A program made the translations under genes and the position numbers. The notes beneath the pieces were generated by a model that had not been told where the DNA came from, did not search any database, and saw only the letters and a program-made list of their open reading frames with translations. This document shows positions 25,847 to 37,118 of a DNA stretch of 64,000 bases, piece by piece. Source of the DNA: Betaproteobacteria bacterium (GTDB taxonomy: Bacteria; Pseudomonadota; Gammaproteobacteria; Burkholderiales; Casimicrobiaceae); assembly GCA_016720425.1 (NCBI GenBank), contig JADKKQ010000007.1, positions 124,001 to 188,000 on the forward strand. The letters run 5' to 3'. Position 1 is the stretch's first letter. Every line of letters starts with the position of its first letter.

Positions 25847-26153
25847 CGGTCGTCTTCCGGCGGTGTTCGCGCCGGCGGGAGCCAAAGTCGGTGAGCGTAG
25901 CCGGGAACGCCCCCCGCCGCCTTGACCTGGATGAAACCCGGCGCGAACGGCCAGGCGGACTCGTCGCGCGCCGGACCGCATCGCCGCCCGCCGGCCGGCC
26001 GGCGCAGCGAAACCGAGGCCTCTTTGACCTCGTCCGGCGTCCGGCCTCTTCACGACACGGCATAATGGTCGGCAGATGCCGCCAACGTCGGGCGGCGCTG
26101 CGACGTTCCGCCACGCCCCCCCAAGCCTCGCCTCCTCAACCGCACCCACGCCC
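25847..26153. other. Divergent intergenic region before gpmI
   Basis: About 307 bases. CATAAT at 26061-26066 is a possible plus-strand -10 for gpmI. No small gene or repeat was recognised. Confidence 0.45.
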
Positions 26154-27806
<1,653 letters not shown>

Positions 27807-27897
27807 CCCACCGATCGCCGCCGCGCCGCCGGCGGCCTGCGCCCCGACGAACCGGCTTCGCCGCCGCGGCCTTCCGCGCGGGGCCGGTCCGCGACGG

Positions 27898-28323
27898 CTA
27901 CTTCACCTGCAGCCGATACAGGTAGTCGATGACGGCGAGGATGCGGCTGCGCACGAAGACATCCGCATCGTAGGGATAGTCGTCGTGCAGGGGGGCGGCA
28001 CGGAACGACAGGTGCTTGCCCCAGATCGGCATTTCGCGCGTGCCGTGCGCCTTGAAGGCCTCGCGGCCGTCGATCACGTTGTAGACGTAGTTGATCGGGA
28101 ACACGCCGCCGTTGTTCCGCGACAGCAGCGTCAGGTCGGGCATGCTCACCTGCAGCATTTCGGCGAACGACCCCTTGCCCTTGCCGTTGGCGCCGTGACA
28201 GGTGGCGCAGCTGGCGTCGTATTCGCGCTTGCCGATGTCGAGCTTGTCGGCCGCCAGCAGCGGTGTCGACACGGTCAGGAGCACGGTTCCCAGCAGTGCC
28301 ATGGCGAGTTTGCTGTGTTTCAT
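27898..28323 (-). CDS. Periplasmic monoheme cytochrome c
   Basis: A 141-residue class I cytochrome c. It has a signal peptide (MKHSKLAMALLGTVLL, cleaved after LLAAD or nearby) and a CATCH heme site at residues 39-43. A distal methionine candidate lies in REMPIWG. It would carry electrons in the periplasm, possibly to the CuA subunit of the reductase at 4.4 kb, but no linkage is shown. GGAGG precedes the ATG. The candidate FNR-like site at 28422 lies about 100 bases upstream. Confidence 0.9.
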   Translation of the reverse strand: MKHSKLAMALLGTVLLTVSTPLLAADKLDIGKREYDASCATCHGANGKGKGSFAEMLQVSMPDLTLLSRNNGGVFPINYVYNVIDGREAFKAHGTREMPIWGKHLSFRAAPLHDDYPYDADVFVRSRILAVIDYLYRLQVK

Positions 28324-28421
28324 GTCGCGCCTCCTCGCAGATCGCGCGCTCCGGCACGGCGTCCCACACCACCGTGCGGCGGGGCACGATTCAGCATAGC
28401 GCCGTTCGCGCGTGCGCTTCC

Positions 28422-28435
28422 TTGCATTGCGTCAA
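28422..28435. promoter_or_regulatory. Weak FNR-like box upstream of the cytochrome c gene
   Basis: TTGCATTGCGTCAA has the outer TTG/CAA of an FNR site and the right spacing, but differs from TTGAT-N4-ATCAA at three inner positions, including the normally strict fourth base. Proposed only because of its place before a cytochrome c gene. Confidence 0.25.
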
Positions 28436-28530
28436 AGGAGGGTCATCGAGCCGGGCGGGCCGGAATCCCACACCCGTGCCGGGTGCCTGCCCAGCTCCCG
28501 AATGGCGCGCCGCGGTGGGACAATGGGATC

Positions 28531-29058
28531 ATGACGCGCGTGCTGTTCCGTTTCGACCACGAGGGGTCGGTCGCCGGCTGGCAGGCGATCGACGATGCCG
28601 TGATGGGCGGCGTCTCGGCGAGCCGCCTCGCCTGGGCGGACGCCGGGCACGCGCTGTTCACCGGCGTCGTCTCGCTCGCGCAGGGCGGCGGCTTCGCGTC
28701 GGTCCGCTCGCCGGTGGCCGACCTCGCGCTGCCCGGCGCGACCTGCTATCTGCTCGAGGCGCGCGGCGACGGCCGGCGCTACAAGCTCAACCTGCGCACC
28801 GACGACAGCTTCGACGGGATCAACTACCAGGCGGCGTTTGCGCCCCCGGCCGACGGCTGGTCGCTGCTGCGCCTGCCGATCGCCGACTTCCGGCCGCGCT
28901 TTCGCGGCCGCACGGTGGACGCCGCACCGCCGCTCGACCCGGCGCGGGTGCGGCAGGTCGGCCTGATGATCGCCGATCGGCAGCCGGGGCCTTTCGCGCT
29001 GGCGCTGCGCTCGATCGTGGCGGCCGGCGAGACCCTTGCGGAGGCTCCCGGCCCGTAG
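28531..29058 (+). CDS. CIA30-family protein
   Basis: A 175-residue protein of the NADH:ubiquinone oxidoreductase intermediate-associated protein 30 family, a galactose-binding-like beta sandwich. The family pattern is clear: WQAIDDAVMGGVSASRL near the N-terminus, GGFASVRS, YKLNLRT and FRGRTVDAAPPLDPARVRQVG. Eukaryotic members help assemble complex I; bacterial ones are uncharacterised and may bind sugars or lipids. No signal peptide. A copy of the GGCGAACACCG repeat lies after it at 29111. Confidence 0.85.
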   Translation: MTRVLFRFDHEGSVAGWQAIDDAVMGGVSASRLAWADAGHALFTGVVSLAQGGGFASVRSPVADLALPGATCYLLEARGDGRRYKLNLRTDDSFDGINYQAAFAPPADGWSLLRLPIADFRPRFRGRTVDAAPPLDPARVRQVGLMIADRQPGPFALALRSIVAAGETLAEAPGP

Positions 29059-29167
29059 CGCTGATCTCATCCCTCGCCCGCCCCCGGGAGAGCCATGACC
29101 CGGCCCGCCCAGGGCGAACACCGCGGGTCCTGCCCCGCGCGCGTCGCCTCGCGGGCCGCCGCCGGCG

Positions 29168-31285
29168 TCAGCGCTGCACGACGATGGTGACGCCGCCGGG
29201 ACCCGCGGCGCTGGTCCGGAACGTGGCCGGTGGCGACGCGCCCGGCGGCGCCGCCGCCACCGCCGTGCGGAAGCTCGTCGGCACCGGCGTGATTGCGGCT
29301 TCGACCGGCGGCGGTGCCGCCGGCACCGCCGCGAGCGTCGGCACGGCCTGCGGCTGCGCGAACACCTGGCACTGGATGCCTTCGAGGTCCCAGCCGTAGC
29401 GACCGTTGCCGAACTCGTTCCAGTCGGTCGTGTAGCAGTGGTCGGTGAGCGGGGCATTGAAGTAACGGTAGAGCGGCACGGTGCCCGCACCGGCCTGCGC
29501 CGGGACGTGGCACTGGATGCCCTCGTACACCCAGTCGTCGCGGCCGGCGCCGAGTTCGGCGAAGTTGGTCGTGTAGAAGTGGTTGGCGACCTGCGGGTTC
29601 CAGTACCGGTGCAGCGGCAGCGAATCGGGCGGCGCCGCCGCACCGGCCGCCGGGGCGGCGTACACGTGGCAGGCGATGCCCTCGTAGACCCAGCCCCAGC
29701 CGCCGTTGCCGAGCTCGGCCCACTCGGTGGTGTAGAAGTGGTCGCCCATCCCGGCGTTCCAGTAGCGGTGCAGCGGCACGGCGGCGACGGCCGGCGGCAG
29801 CAGCTGTTCGAGCATCGTGCGCACGTCGGGCCGGTTGCCGATCCGCTGCGTGGCCGGCCGGCCCGGCGCATCCTGCTGCGGCGAACCGGTGGCGCGCAGC
29901 AGGGCCCGCGCCGTCTGCGGCGACAGCGGTGCGGCCTGTGCCGCGCGCAGCGCCCCCTGGACGCAGCCCAGCGCGCCGACGACCACCGGCGACGCGCTCG
30001 ACGTCCCGTTGAACTGGTCGGTGTACCAGAAGTCCTCGTTGCTGCCGCCCTGCAGGTCGCCGTAGCCGCAGGTCGTCACCTGGACACCCCAGCCCTGCGC
30101 GTCGATCGCCGCGCCGTAGTTGGAGAAGTCGAGCCGCGACCGGTCCGGCCCGTGGTCGGCGCCGTGCGTGCCGGGCGGCGGTGCCCCGGCACCCACCAGG
30201 ATCGCGCCCGAGTCGCGACCGGCGCGCGCGAAGGGATTGCCCCAGCCGGCCGGGAACCCGAACGCCGGCTGGTGGTAGATCGGGTCGTCGAGGTTCTCGG
30301 CGCCGTTGCCGGCGGCCTCGACGACGATCACCCCGCGGCCGATCGCATAGCGGATCGCATCGTAGTCGTCGGGCCACCACTCGACGGCGATGTAGCCCGC
30401 CTGGTCGGGCCGGCTCTGGAAGCTGAACCGGGGCCCGGGCCGGTGCAACTCGAGCAGCAGGATGTCGCCGGGCTGGAGCAGATCGGCGGCCATCCGGATC
30501 GCCGCGGCGGAGCCGGTCTGGCCGAAGATCGAGACTGCCCGCACGTCCGCGTCGGGGCAGATCCCGGTGATGCCGTAGCTGTTGCCGTCGCCCCCGAAGA
30601 CGCCGACGACGGCGGTGCCGTGATTCAGCCAGGTGGCGTCGTTGGGCGTCACGCCGCCGACGACCCCGCCCTGGTTGAGCTTCAGGTCTTCGTGCGAGAA
30701 GCGCCACGCGCCTTCGACGTCGATGATGCGCACGTCCGTGCCACGCCCTCCCGCGCGCAGCCAGGCGTAGCGCGCGTCGACCCCGCCGGGGGCGGCGTCG
30801 AGGTACCCCTGGCGGACGCTGTAGTCGGGCGTTGCCGGCGGCGCTTCGGCGGCCAGCGGCAGCGCGGCCGCGCCCATGTGCATCGGCAGCTCGGCCGGCG
30901 GCTTGACGTACGCGGCGCGAACCGTCGGCTGCGCGCGCAGCTGGTCGGCGAGTGCGTCCAGCCGTGCCGGCGGCGCGTCGACCTGGTAATAGACGGCGAG
31001 ATCCGGTGCCGGGGGGCGGCGGTCGTCGGCCCGGGCGGCCGCCCGGTGGCGCAGCCGGTCCTCGGTCAACCCGAACAGCGGACGCAAGGCCGCCTTCTCG
31101 CCGCGCAGCATCTGCGCCAGCGGGGCGACATCGGCGCCGCTGGCGCTGGCGAGGCCGGCAGGCGCCGCGCGCAGCTCGACCCCCTCGTTCATCACGACGA
31201 CCAGCTCGCGGGGGGCCGTGACCAGCACCCGCCTTTCGGTGGGGCTGCGGACCGTGGACGAAGCGCTTTTGCGGGGCGGGGGCAT
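29168..31285 (-). CDS. Subtilisin-family (S8) protease with three C-terminal repeats
   Basis: 705 residues without an evident signal peptide. Residues 20-135 resemble a prodomain and end in AAYVKPPAE. The S8 catalytic triad is Asp189 (IIDVEG), His222 (NHGTAVVG) and Ser429 (NGTSSASP), with Asn327 for the oxyanion hole (EAAGNG). Three copies of a roughly 40-residue repeat follow at 504-542, 557-594 and 604-642, each with P-L-x-R-Y-x-N and a YTT (DHFYTT-type) motif, as in the DUF5648 family of cell-surface or carbohydrate-associated modules. AAGGAG lies seven bases before the ATG at 31285. The gene is preceded, 43 bases upstream, by a small protein that resembles its own prodomain. Confidence 0.9.
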   Translation of the reverse strand: MPPPRKSASSTVRSPTERRVLVTAPRELVVVMNEGVELRAAPAGLASASGADVAPLAQMLRGEKAALRPLFGLTEDRLRHRAAARADDRRPPAPDLAVYYQVDAPPARLDALADQLRAQPTVRAAYVKPPAELPMHMGAAALPLAAEAPPATPDYSVRQGYLDAAPGGVDARYAWLRAGGRGTDVRIIDVEGAWRFSHEDLKLNQGGVVGGVTPNDATWLNHGTAVVGVFGGDGNSYGITGICPDADVRAVSIFGQTGSAAAIRMAADLLQPGDILLLELHRPGPRFSFQSRPDQAGYIAVEWWPDDYDAIRYAIGRGVIVVEAAGNGAENLDDPIYHQPAFGFPAGWGNPFARAGRDSGAILVGAGAPPPGTHGADHGPDRSRLDFSNYGAAIDAQGWGVQVTTCGYGDLQGGSNEDFWYTDQFNGTSSASPVVVGALGCVQGALRAAQAAPLSPQTARALLRATGSPQQDAPGRPATQRIGNRPDVRTMLEQLLPPAVAAVPLHRYWNAGMGDHFYTTEWAELGNGGWGWVYEGIACHVYAAPAAGAAAPPDSLPLHRYWNPQVANHFYTTNFAELGAGRDDWVYEGIQCHVPAQAGAGTVPLYRYFNAPLTDHCYTTDWNEFGNGRYGWDLEGIQCQVFAQPQAVPTLAAVPAAPPPVEAAITPVPTSFRTAVAAAPPGASPPATFRTSAAGPGGVTIVVQR

Positions 31286-31328
31286 GGTCGTCTCCTTGCG
31301 TCGGGCCGTCGGGGTCACCGACCGACGG

Positions 31329-31610
31329 CTAAGGCGCCTCGTCGGCGGGCTTCGTGTAGGCCGCGTTCACCGCGCCGCACTGGCGCAGTGCCGCGATCGT
31401 CGCTTCGTTCGCGGCGCCGTCCGGGACGTCGACGAAGAAGTAGCGCGCGAGCCGGGCGTCGGCGGTGCGCGGGTGCATCGGCTGCAGGCGCAGGCCGCGT
31501 TGCGCCGCCAGCCGCTGCAGTTCCGCTGCCGGCGCCGACGACGGCCCGCCCGCCGGCGGCTGTTGCAGCGCGCGGGCGACGTCGGTGTCGAGTTCCAGGA
31601 CGATGCGCAT
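31329..31610 (-). CDS. Small protein resembling the protease prodomain
   Basis: A 93-residue protein. Its end (IAALRQCGAVNAAYTKPADE) matches the end of the prodomain of the adjacent protease (LADQLRAQPTVRAAYVKPPAE), and YFFVDVPDG matches YYQVDAPPA. It may fold as a stand-alone inhibitor or chaperone of the I9 type that controls or helps fold the protease encoded 43 bases downstream. This is an inference from likeness and order. A GGAG sits eight bases before the ATG at 31610; in-frame ATGs further upstream would add 54 residues not resembling the family. Confidence 0.6.
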   Translation of the reverse strand: MRIVLELDTDVARALQQPPAGGPSSAPAAELQRLAAQRGLRLQPMHPRTADARLARYFFVDVPDGAANEATIAALRQCGAVNAAYTKPADEAP

Positions 31611-31874
31611 GCGACGGACTCCGGTTCCGTGAATGCAGTGGACGCCGATCTTCGCCTCGCGGCCCCACCCGGCCGCCGCGTCGGCGACGCCTTGGACCGC
31701 GAAGCCGGTGCGCGGAAAATCCTGCGCGGCCGCCGGAAGCTTGTCAATCGGCAGCGGACGCAGCGCAGCCATGGCTGGCCACTGTACGCCGATGCACGGC
31801 GCGCCGGCAGGCGAATGTTCACGGCGTGCCGGACGGCGGGTCGCCGCGCGGCCCTGCCCCGCCGCCCTCGCGCG

Positions 31875-32507
31875 CTACTTGGTGCCGAACAGGCGATCGC
31901 CGGCGTCACCGAGCCCCGGGACGATGTAGCCGTGGGCGTTGAGGTGGTCGTCGACGGCCGCCGTGTAGACGGGGACGTCCGGATGCGCGGCGTGCAGCGC
32001 CGCGACGCCCTCGGGCGCCGCCAGCAGGCAGACGTACTTGATGGTCGCCGCACCGGCCGCCTTCAGCCGGGTCAGCGCCGCCGCCGCCGAGTGCCCGGTG
32101 GCGAGCATCGGGTCGACGACGATCACCAGCCGCTCGGCGATGTCCTCGGGCACCTTGAAGTAGTACTCGACCGCCGCCAGCGTCGCCGGATCGCGATAGA
32201 GGCCGATGTGCCCGACGCGCGCGGCGGGCAGGATGTCCAGCATGCCGTCGAGCATGCCGTTGCCGGCGCGCAGGATCGACACCAGGCAGAGCTTCTTGCC
32301 GCTGATCTGCGGCGCGTCGATCGCCGCCAGCGGCGTCTCGATCGGCACCAGTTCCAGCGGCAGGTCGCGCGTCACCTCGTAGGCCAGCAGCTGGGCGATC
32401 TCGCGCAGCAGGCGGCGGAAATTGTCGGTGGTCGTGTCCTTGCGCCGCATGATGGTGAGCTTGTGCAGGATCAGCGGGTGACCGACGACGTTGAGCAGCT
32501 CCGACAT
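31875..32507 (-). CDS. upp: Uracil phosphoribosyltransferase
   Basis: A 210-residue enzyme that makes UMP from uracil and PRPP for pyrimidine salvage. Signatures are HPLILHKLTIMR at the N-terminus, LVSILRAGNGMLDG, the PRPP loop VVDPMLATGHSA and the C-terminal GLGDAGDRLFGTK that contacts uracil. The start at 32507 gives the exact family length. Cytoplasmic; transcribed away from the ion channel gene. Confidence 0.95.
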   Translation of the reverse strand: MSELLNVVGHPLILHKLTIMRRKDTTTDNFRRLLREIAQLLAYEVTRDLPLELVPIETPLAAIDAPQISGKKLCLVSILRAGNGMLDGMLDILPAARVGHIGLYRDPATLAAVEYYFKVPEDIAERLVIVVDPMLATGHSAAAALTRLKAAGAATIKYVCLLAAPEGVAALHAAHPDVPVYTAAVDDHLNAHGYIVPGLGDAGDRLFGTK

Positions 32508-32855
32508 GGGTTTCGCCTTGTGGGTGGATGTGGGAAGAGGTTCGGTCGACGGTGCCGGCGCGTTCGACGCGCAGCGGCGGTGCGCCACGCGGTCGCGCGG
32601 GAGCGAGGTCGACGGGTTGTGTGGCCGGTCGGGCAACGCTTTCGCCGCAATGTCGATACTGCGAGAACGCGTGCGGGCGGTCAAGCACGACGCCGGCGGG
32701 CGCACCGGGAGCAGGGGCTTGGCAGCGGCGACGCCCGCGCGCTACGCTTGCCGCCGTCGCCGGCCACGGCGTCCCCGTCGCGTGGCCGTCGGCAGCGCGA
32801 ACCCCCGACCCACCATCGTTCTGTACCCGACGACTCGCTCACCTCCACCGCCCCC
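32508..32855. other. Divergent intergenic region between upp and the ion channel gene
   Basis: 348 bases with no recognisable gene, terminator or operator. It must hold both promoters, but no clear -35/-10 pair was seen on either strand. Confidence 0.45.
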
Positions 32856-33599
32856 ATGCTCACGCCCCTGCAGCGCGGCTACCGATTCATGCGCGGCGAC
32901 GCCAGCCTCACGCTCGCCGTCGTCATCCTGTCGGCCTACATCTTCGTCCTGGGTCCGCTGGCCGAAATTCGCCAGATCAACCGGCTCGGACTCGACGTCG
33001 TGTTCGCCTTGTTCCTGGCCGCCGGCGCCCGCTTCGTGTTCGAGCCGCGGGCCATCCTGCGCCTGTTCATGATCTTCCTCGGTCTCACCGTCGTGCTGCG
33101 CGCGCTCGATCACTTCATCGACGATCAATGGCTGACCGCAGTGAGCGCCGCCTGCTCGGCGATCGGGGCGTTCTTCCTCGGCGCGCTGTTCCTTGCCCGC
33201 TCGCTGCGCGACGGGCGCATGAATTCGCACCGGATCATGGGCGCCGTCGGCGCATTTCTCCTGATCGGGATCGTGTTCGCGCAGGCGTTTCGGGTGCTGG
33301 CGCTGTTCGTTCCCGGCGCCTTCTCCGTCGGGGGCGCACCCTCCGGGAGCGGCGACTTCGCGCACAGCGCCGTCTACTTCAGCTTCATCACCCTGACGTC
33401 GCTGGGCTACGGCGACATCGTGCCGCTGCACCCGCTGGCACGCTCGCTGGCGACGCTGGAGGCCGTCACCGGTCAGCTGTTCCTGGCGATTCTCGTCGCC
33501 CGGCTCGTGGCGCTGGAGGTCGAGTGGCGGCAGGAACAGCGCGAACGCCTGCACGAGGCGCGCGCGAAGACCGGGTCGGCGCCGGGTCCGGCCGGCTGA
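32856..33599 (+). CDS. Two-pore-helix-type ion channel protein (potassium channel family)
   Basis: A 247-residue membrane protein with about six helices. Near residue 180-190 the pore loop reads TLTSLGYGDIVPLHP, close to the potassium filter TVGYGD and flanked by the two helices of an Ion_trans_2 module. The first 140 residues add several helices, and the C-terminus is a short charged coil (EVEWRQEQRERLHEARAK). It lacks a RCK or cyclic nucleotide domain, so how it is gated is unknown. The stop faces the DUF2892 gene on the other strand. Confidence 0.8.
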   Translation: MLTPLQRGYRFMRGDASLTLAVVILSAYIFVLGPLAEIRQINRLGLDVVFALFLAAGARFVFEPRAILRLFMIFLGLTVVLRALDHFIDDQWLTAVSAACSAIGAFFLGALFLARSLRDGRMNSHRIMGAVGAFLLIGIVFAQAFRVLALFVPGAFSVGGAPSGSGDFAHSAVYFSFITLTSLGYGDIVPLHPLARSLATLEAVTGQLFLAILVARLVALEVEWRQEQRERLHEARAKTGSAPGPAG

Positions 33600-33656
33600 T
33601 CGTCCTCGCGGGGCGCGCCGCCGCCCTGCCGCGTGCCGGCCGCTTCGAGCCGGTAC

Positions 33657-33863
33657 TCAGGCCGCCTTGACACCCATCTTCAGCAGGATCTTTTCCAGCG
33701 GGCAGAAGCAGGTGAACCCGCTCTGGAACAGGTTGGCGCCGACGAAGGCGGTGAACCACAGCCAGTTCGCGCTGACGAACAGCGGGCTGCCGGGCGCGCC
33801 CAGCGCCAGCGAAACGAGGACGAAGGCGCCGGCGAAGATGCGGATCATGCGATGGGTGTTCAT
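33657..33863 (-). CDS. DUF2892 membrane protein (YgaP-like tail), last gene of the sulfide/RND operon
   Basis: A 68-residue protein with two helices and the DUF2892 signature: MNTHRMIRIFAGAFVL at the start and FQSGFTCFCPLEKILLK at the end. DUF2892 often accompanies rhodanese and sulfide-oxidation genes, as in YgaP. Its ATG overlaps the stop of the RND pump gene (ATGA), showing translational coupling. A second DUF2892 gene opens the same operon at 39.7 kb. Confidence 0.85.
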   Translation of the reverse strand: MNTHRMIRIFAGAFVLVSLALGAPGSPLFVSANWLWFTAFVGANLFQSGFTCFCPLEKILLKMGVKAA

Positions 33864-36800
33864 GCGTTGCGCTCCGTGAGAGGGGGGTGCTTGCGGCGAT
33901 TGACCGCGTAGTAGAGGACGGGAATCACGACCAGCGTCAGCAGCGTCGACACCAGGATGCCGAACACCAGCGCGATGGCGAGTCCGTTGAAGATCGGGTC
34001 GTCGAGGATGAACAGCGCCCCGAGCATCGCGGCGAGCCCGGTCAGCGCGATGGGCTTGGCGCGCGCCGCGGCGGCGTCGACGATCGCCTGCGCGAACGGC
34101 ACGCCGCGGGCGACCTGCAGGTTGACGAAGTCGACCAGCAGGATCGAGTTGCGGACGATGATCCCCGCCAGTGCGATCATTCCGATCATCGACGTCGCGG
34201 TGAACGGCTGGCCCAGCAGCGCGTGGCCCGGCATCACGCCGATGATGGTCAGCGGGATCGGCGCCATGATGACCAGCGGCGTGACGTAGGAGCCGAACTG
34301 GGCGACGACCAGCAGGTAGATGAGCATGAGGCCGACGCCGTAGGCGATGCCCATGTCGCGGAAGGTCTCGTAGGTCACCTGCCACTCGCCGTCCCACTTC
34401 AGCGTGTAGCCGCGATAGGGGTCGGAGGGCTGGGTGATGAAGTGCTCGGCCAGCGTGCCGCCATGGGGCACGGCGATCGCGCCGAGCCTGCCGCGCACGC
34501 CGAACATGCCGTACAGCGGGCTGTCGGTGCCGCCGGCCATGTCGCCGATCACGTAGGTGACCGGCAGCAGGTCCTTGCGGTAGCGGGTCTTCTCCCGCAG
34601 CGCCTGCTGGACCACGACCAGCTCGGACAGCGGGACGTTGGCGCCGGCGGGGCTGCGCACGGTGATCGACAGCAGCGAGTCGAGGCTGCCCTGGCGGACG
34701 GGCGGCAGCGTGATGCGCACCGGCACGCCGTACTTGGCCTGACCGTCGCGCAGCGAGGTCACGTCGTCGCCGGCGAGGCCGGTGCGCATCGCGCTCACGA
34801 CGTCGGCCGGCGTGATGCCGGCCAGCGCCGCCTTGCGCTGGTCGACGCGCACCCGCAGCCGCGGCGCATGGTCCTCGATCGAGTCGTCGATGCCGACGAT
34901 CCCCGGCTCCTTCGCGAACTCGGCGCGCACGCTCTTGGCCAGCGCGTGGCGGCCGGGCTCGTCCGGGCCGTAGATCTCGGCGACGATCGGCGACAGCACC
35001 GGCGGTCCCGGCGGCACCTCGACGACCTTCACCTTGGCCTGGTGGCGCGCACCGATCGCCTCCAGCGCGGGACGGACGGCGAGCGCGATCTCGTGGCTCT
35101 TGCGCGTGCGCTGCGTGCGGTCGACGAGGTTCACCTGCAGGTCGCCCTGTTCGGGCAGCTGGCGGAAGTCGTACTGGCGCACGAGGCCGTTGAAGTTGAT
35201 CGGCGCCGCGGTGCCGGCGTAGGCCTGCAGGTCGGTGACCTCGGGCACCTGCGCCAGCTCGCGCGACAGCTCGGCCAGCACCGCCGCCGTCGCCTCGACC
35301 GGCGCGCCGGCGGGCAGGTCGACGACGACCTGGAACTCGCTCTTGTTGTCGAAGGGCAGCATCTTGAGCACGACCAGCTGCACGACCGCGAGCGACACCG
35401 AGGCGAGGATCGCCACCACGGTGACGATGCCCAGAAGCGCGCGACGGCGACCGCCCCGGGCCGGATCGACGAACGGGGTGAGCAGTTGCGCGAAGCTGCT
35501 CTCCAGCCAGCGGTCCAGGCGGCCGGGGCCGTGCACCGCGTGGCCCGGCGCCGGGGCGAACTTCAGCGCCAGCCAGGGCGTGATCATGAAGGCGATGGCC
35601 AGCGAGATCACCATGCCCATGCTGGCGTTGATCGGGATCGGGCTCATGTACGGCCCCATCAGGCCGGTGACGAAGGCCATCGGCAGCAGCGCGGCGATGA
35701 CGGTGAAGGTGGCGAGGATCGTCGGCCCCCCCACTTCGTCGACCGCCGCCGGGATCAGCGTCGCGATGGGCGCGTCGGGATGGAGCAGCCGGTGGCGGTG
35801 GATGTTCTCGACCACGACGATGGCGTCGTCGACCAGGATGCCGATGGAGAAGATCAGCGCGAACAGGCTGACCCGGTTGAGCGTGAAGCCCCAGGCCCAG
35901 GAGGCGAACAGCGTCGCTGCGAGGGTGAGCAGCACCGCGATGCCGACGATCGCCGCCTCCCGCCGGCCGAGTGCGAAGAACACCAGCGCGACCACCGACA
36001 GCGTGGCGAACAGCAGCTTGCCGATCAGCATCTTCGCCTTGTCGTCGGCGGTGCGGCCGTAGTCGCGGGTGACCGAGGTTTCGACCCCGGCCGGGATCAC
36101 CGTGTTCTTCAGCGCCTCGAGCCGCTGCTCGACGCGGCGGGCGACGACGACGGCGTTTTCGCCGGCCTTCTTGGTCACCTGCAGCGTCACCGCCGGAAAC
36201 GCGCGGCCGGCGTCCTCGGCACCGCGGCTCGCCGCCTTGCCCGGCGTGTACCAGGCGTAGTGCGTGGGGGTCGGGGGCCCGTCGACGACCCGGGCGACGT
36301 CGCCCAGGTAGACCGGCTGGCCGTCGTGGACACCGACGACGAGGTCGCGGACCTGCTGCGCGTTCTCGAGGAATTCCCCGGTCTCGATCAGCACGGTCCG
36401 GTTGCCGCGGACGATCTGGCCGGCCGGCAGCGCGACGTTCGCCGCCTGCAGCATGCGCCGGAGATCGCCGGCCGCGAGGCCGTGCGCCGACAGCCTGTCG
36501 CTGTCGAGCTCGACCTGCACGACGCGGCCGGGACCGCCGATGGTGGTCACCTCCATCGTGCCCGGAACGCGCTTCAGCTCCGCCTCGACGGCGTGCGCGA
36601 CCCGCTCGAGCTCGAAGGCGCCGCGCTCGGGATCGCGGGTCCAAAGCGTCAGCGCGACGATCGGCACGTCGTCGATGCCCTTGGGCTTGACCAGCGGTTC
36701 GCCGACCTCGAGCTCCGGGGGCAGCCAGTCGCGGTGGGAGAGAATGGCGTCGTGCAGGCGCACGATCGCCTCGGTCCGCCGGACGCCGACCTTGTACTGG

Positions 36801-37108
36801 ACGGTGATCACCGCCTGCCCCGGCCGCGACACCGACCAGACGTGCTCGAGGCCCTGGATCTGCGACAGCACCTGCTCGGCCGGAATGGCCACCAGCTGCT
36901 CGACGTCCTCGGCCGAGGCGCCCGGAAACGGCACCAGCACGTTGGCCATGGTCACGTCGATCTGCGGCTCCTCCTCGCGCGGCGTCACGACGATCGCGAA
37001 CGCGCCGGCGAGGAGGAGCACCAGCGCCAGCAGCGGCGTCAGCTGGGAGGTGAGGAAGAACCGGGCGATGCGCCCGGAGATCCCCATGCGGTCGTCGTCG
37101 GCCACCAC
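33860..37108 (-). CDS. RND-family efflux pump (AcrB/CzcA-like permease)
   Basis: A 1082-residue inner membrane proton-driven pump with 12 helices and two large periplasmic loops. Typical parts are the N-terminal helix and FPGASAEDVEQLVAIPAEQ, the IGILVDDAIVVVENIHRHR region of TM4, FVTGLMGPYMSPIPINASMGM, and the C-terminal ALTGLAAMLGALFI. It pairs with the membrane fusion protein at 38.5 kb; an outer membrane channel is not encoded here. The substrate is unknown, but the operon with sulfide:quinone reductase suggests a sulfur or thiol compound. The start is one of two adjacent GTG codons (37108 or 37105) or ATG at 37087. Confidence 0.92.
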   Translation of the reverse strand: MVADDDRMGISGRIARFFLTSQLTPLLALVLLLAGAFAIVVTPREEEPQIDVTMANVLVPFPGASAEDVEQLVAIPAEQVLSQIQGLEHVWSVSRPGQAVITVQYKVGVRRTEAIVRLHDAILSHRDWLPPELEVGEPLVKPKGIDDVPIVALTLWTRDPERGAFELERVAHAVEAELKRVPGTMEVTTIGGPGRVVQVELDSDRLSAHGLAAGDLRRMLQAANVALPAGQIVRGNRTVLIETGEFLENAQQVRDLVVGVHDGQPVYLGDVARVVDGPPTPTHYAWYTPGKAASRGAEDAGRAFPAVTLQVTKKAGENAVVVARRVEQRLEALKNTVIPAGVETSVTRDYGRTADDKAKMLIGKLLFATLSVVALVFFALGRREAAIVGIAVLLTLAATLFASWAWGFTLNRVSLFALIFSIGILVDDAIVVVENIHRHRLLHPDAPIATLIPAAVDEVGGPTILATFTVIAALLPMAFVTGLMGPYMSPIPINASMGMVISLAIAFMITPWLALKFAPAPGHAVHGPGRLDRWLESSFAQLLTPFVDPARGGRRRALLGIVTVVAILASVSLAVVQLVVLKMLPFDNKSEFQVVVDLPAGAPVEATAAVLAELSRELAQVPEVTDLQAYAGTAAPINFNGLVRQYDFRQLPEQGDLQVNLVDRTQRTRKSHEIALAVRPALEAIGARHQAKVKVVEVPPGPPVLSPIVAEIYGPDEPGRHALAKSVRAEFAKEPGIVGIDDSIEDHAPRLRVRVDQRKAALAGITPADVVSAMRTGLAGDDVTSLRDGQAKYGVPVRITLPPVRQGSLDSLLSITVRSPAGANVPLSELVVVQQALREKTRYRKDLLPVTYVIGDMAGGTDSPLYGMFGVRGRLGAIAVPHGGTLAEHFITQPSDPYRGYTLKWDGEWQVTYETFRDMGIAYGVGLMLIYLLVVAQFGSYVTPLVIMAPIPLTIIGVMPGHALLGQPFTATSMIGMIALAGIIVRNSILLVDFVNLQVARGVPFAQAIVDAAAARAKPIALTGLAAMLGALFILDDPIFNGLAIALVFGILVSTLLTLVVIPVLYYAVNRRKHPPLTERNA

Positions 37109-37118
37109 GCTCAGCCCG

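Noticed and set aside
29600..29800. Repeated DNA in the protease gene as a possible CRISPR-like array
   Set aside because: The repeats are diverged coding repeats of about 40 residues, not identical short repeats with spacers.
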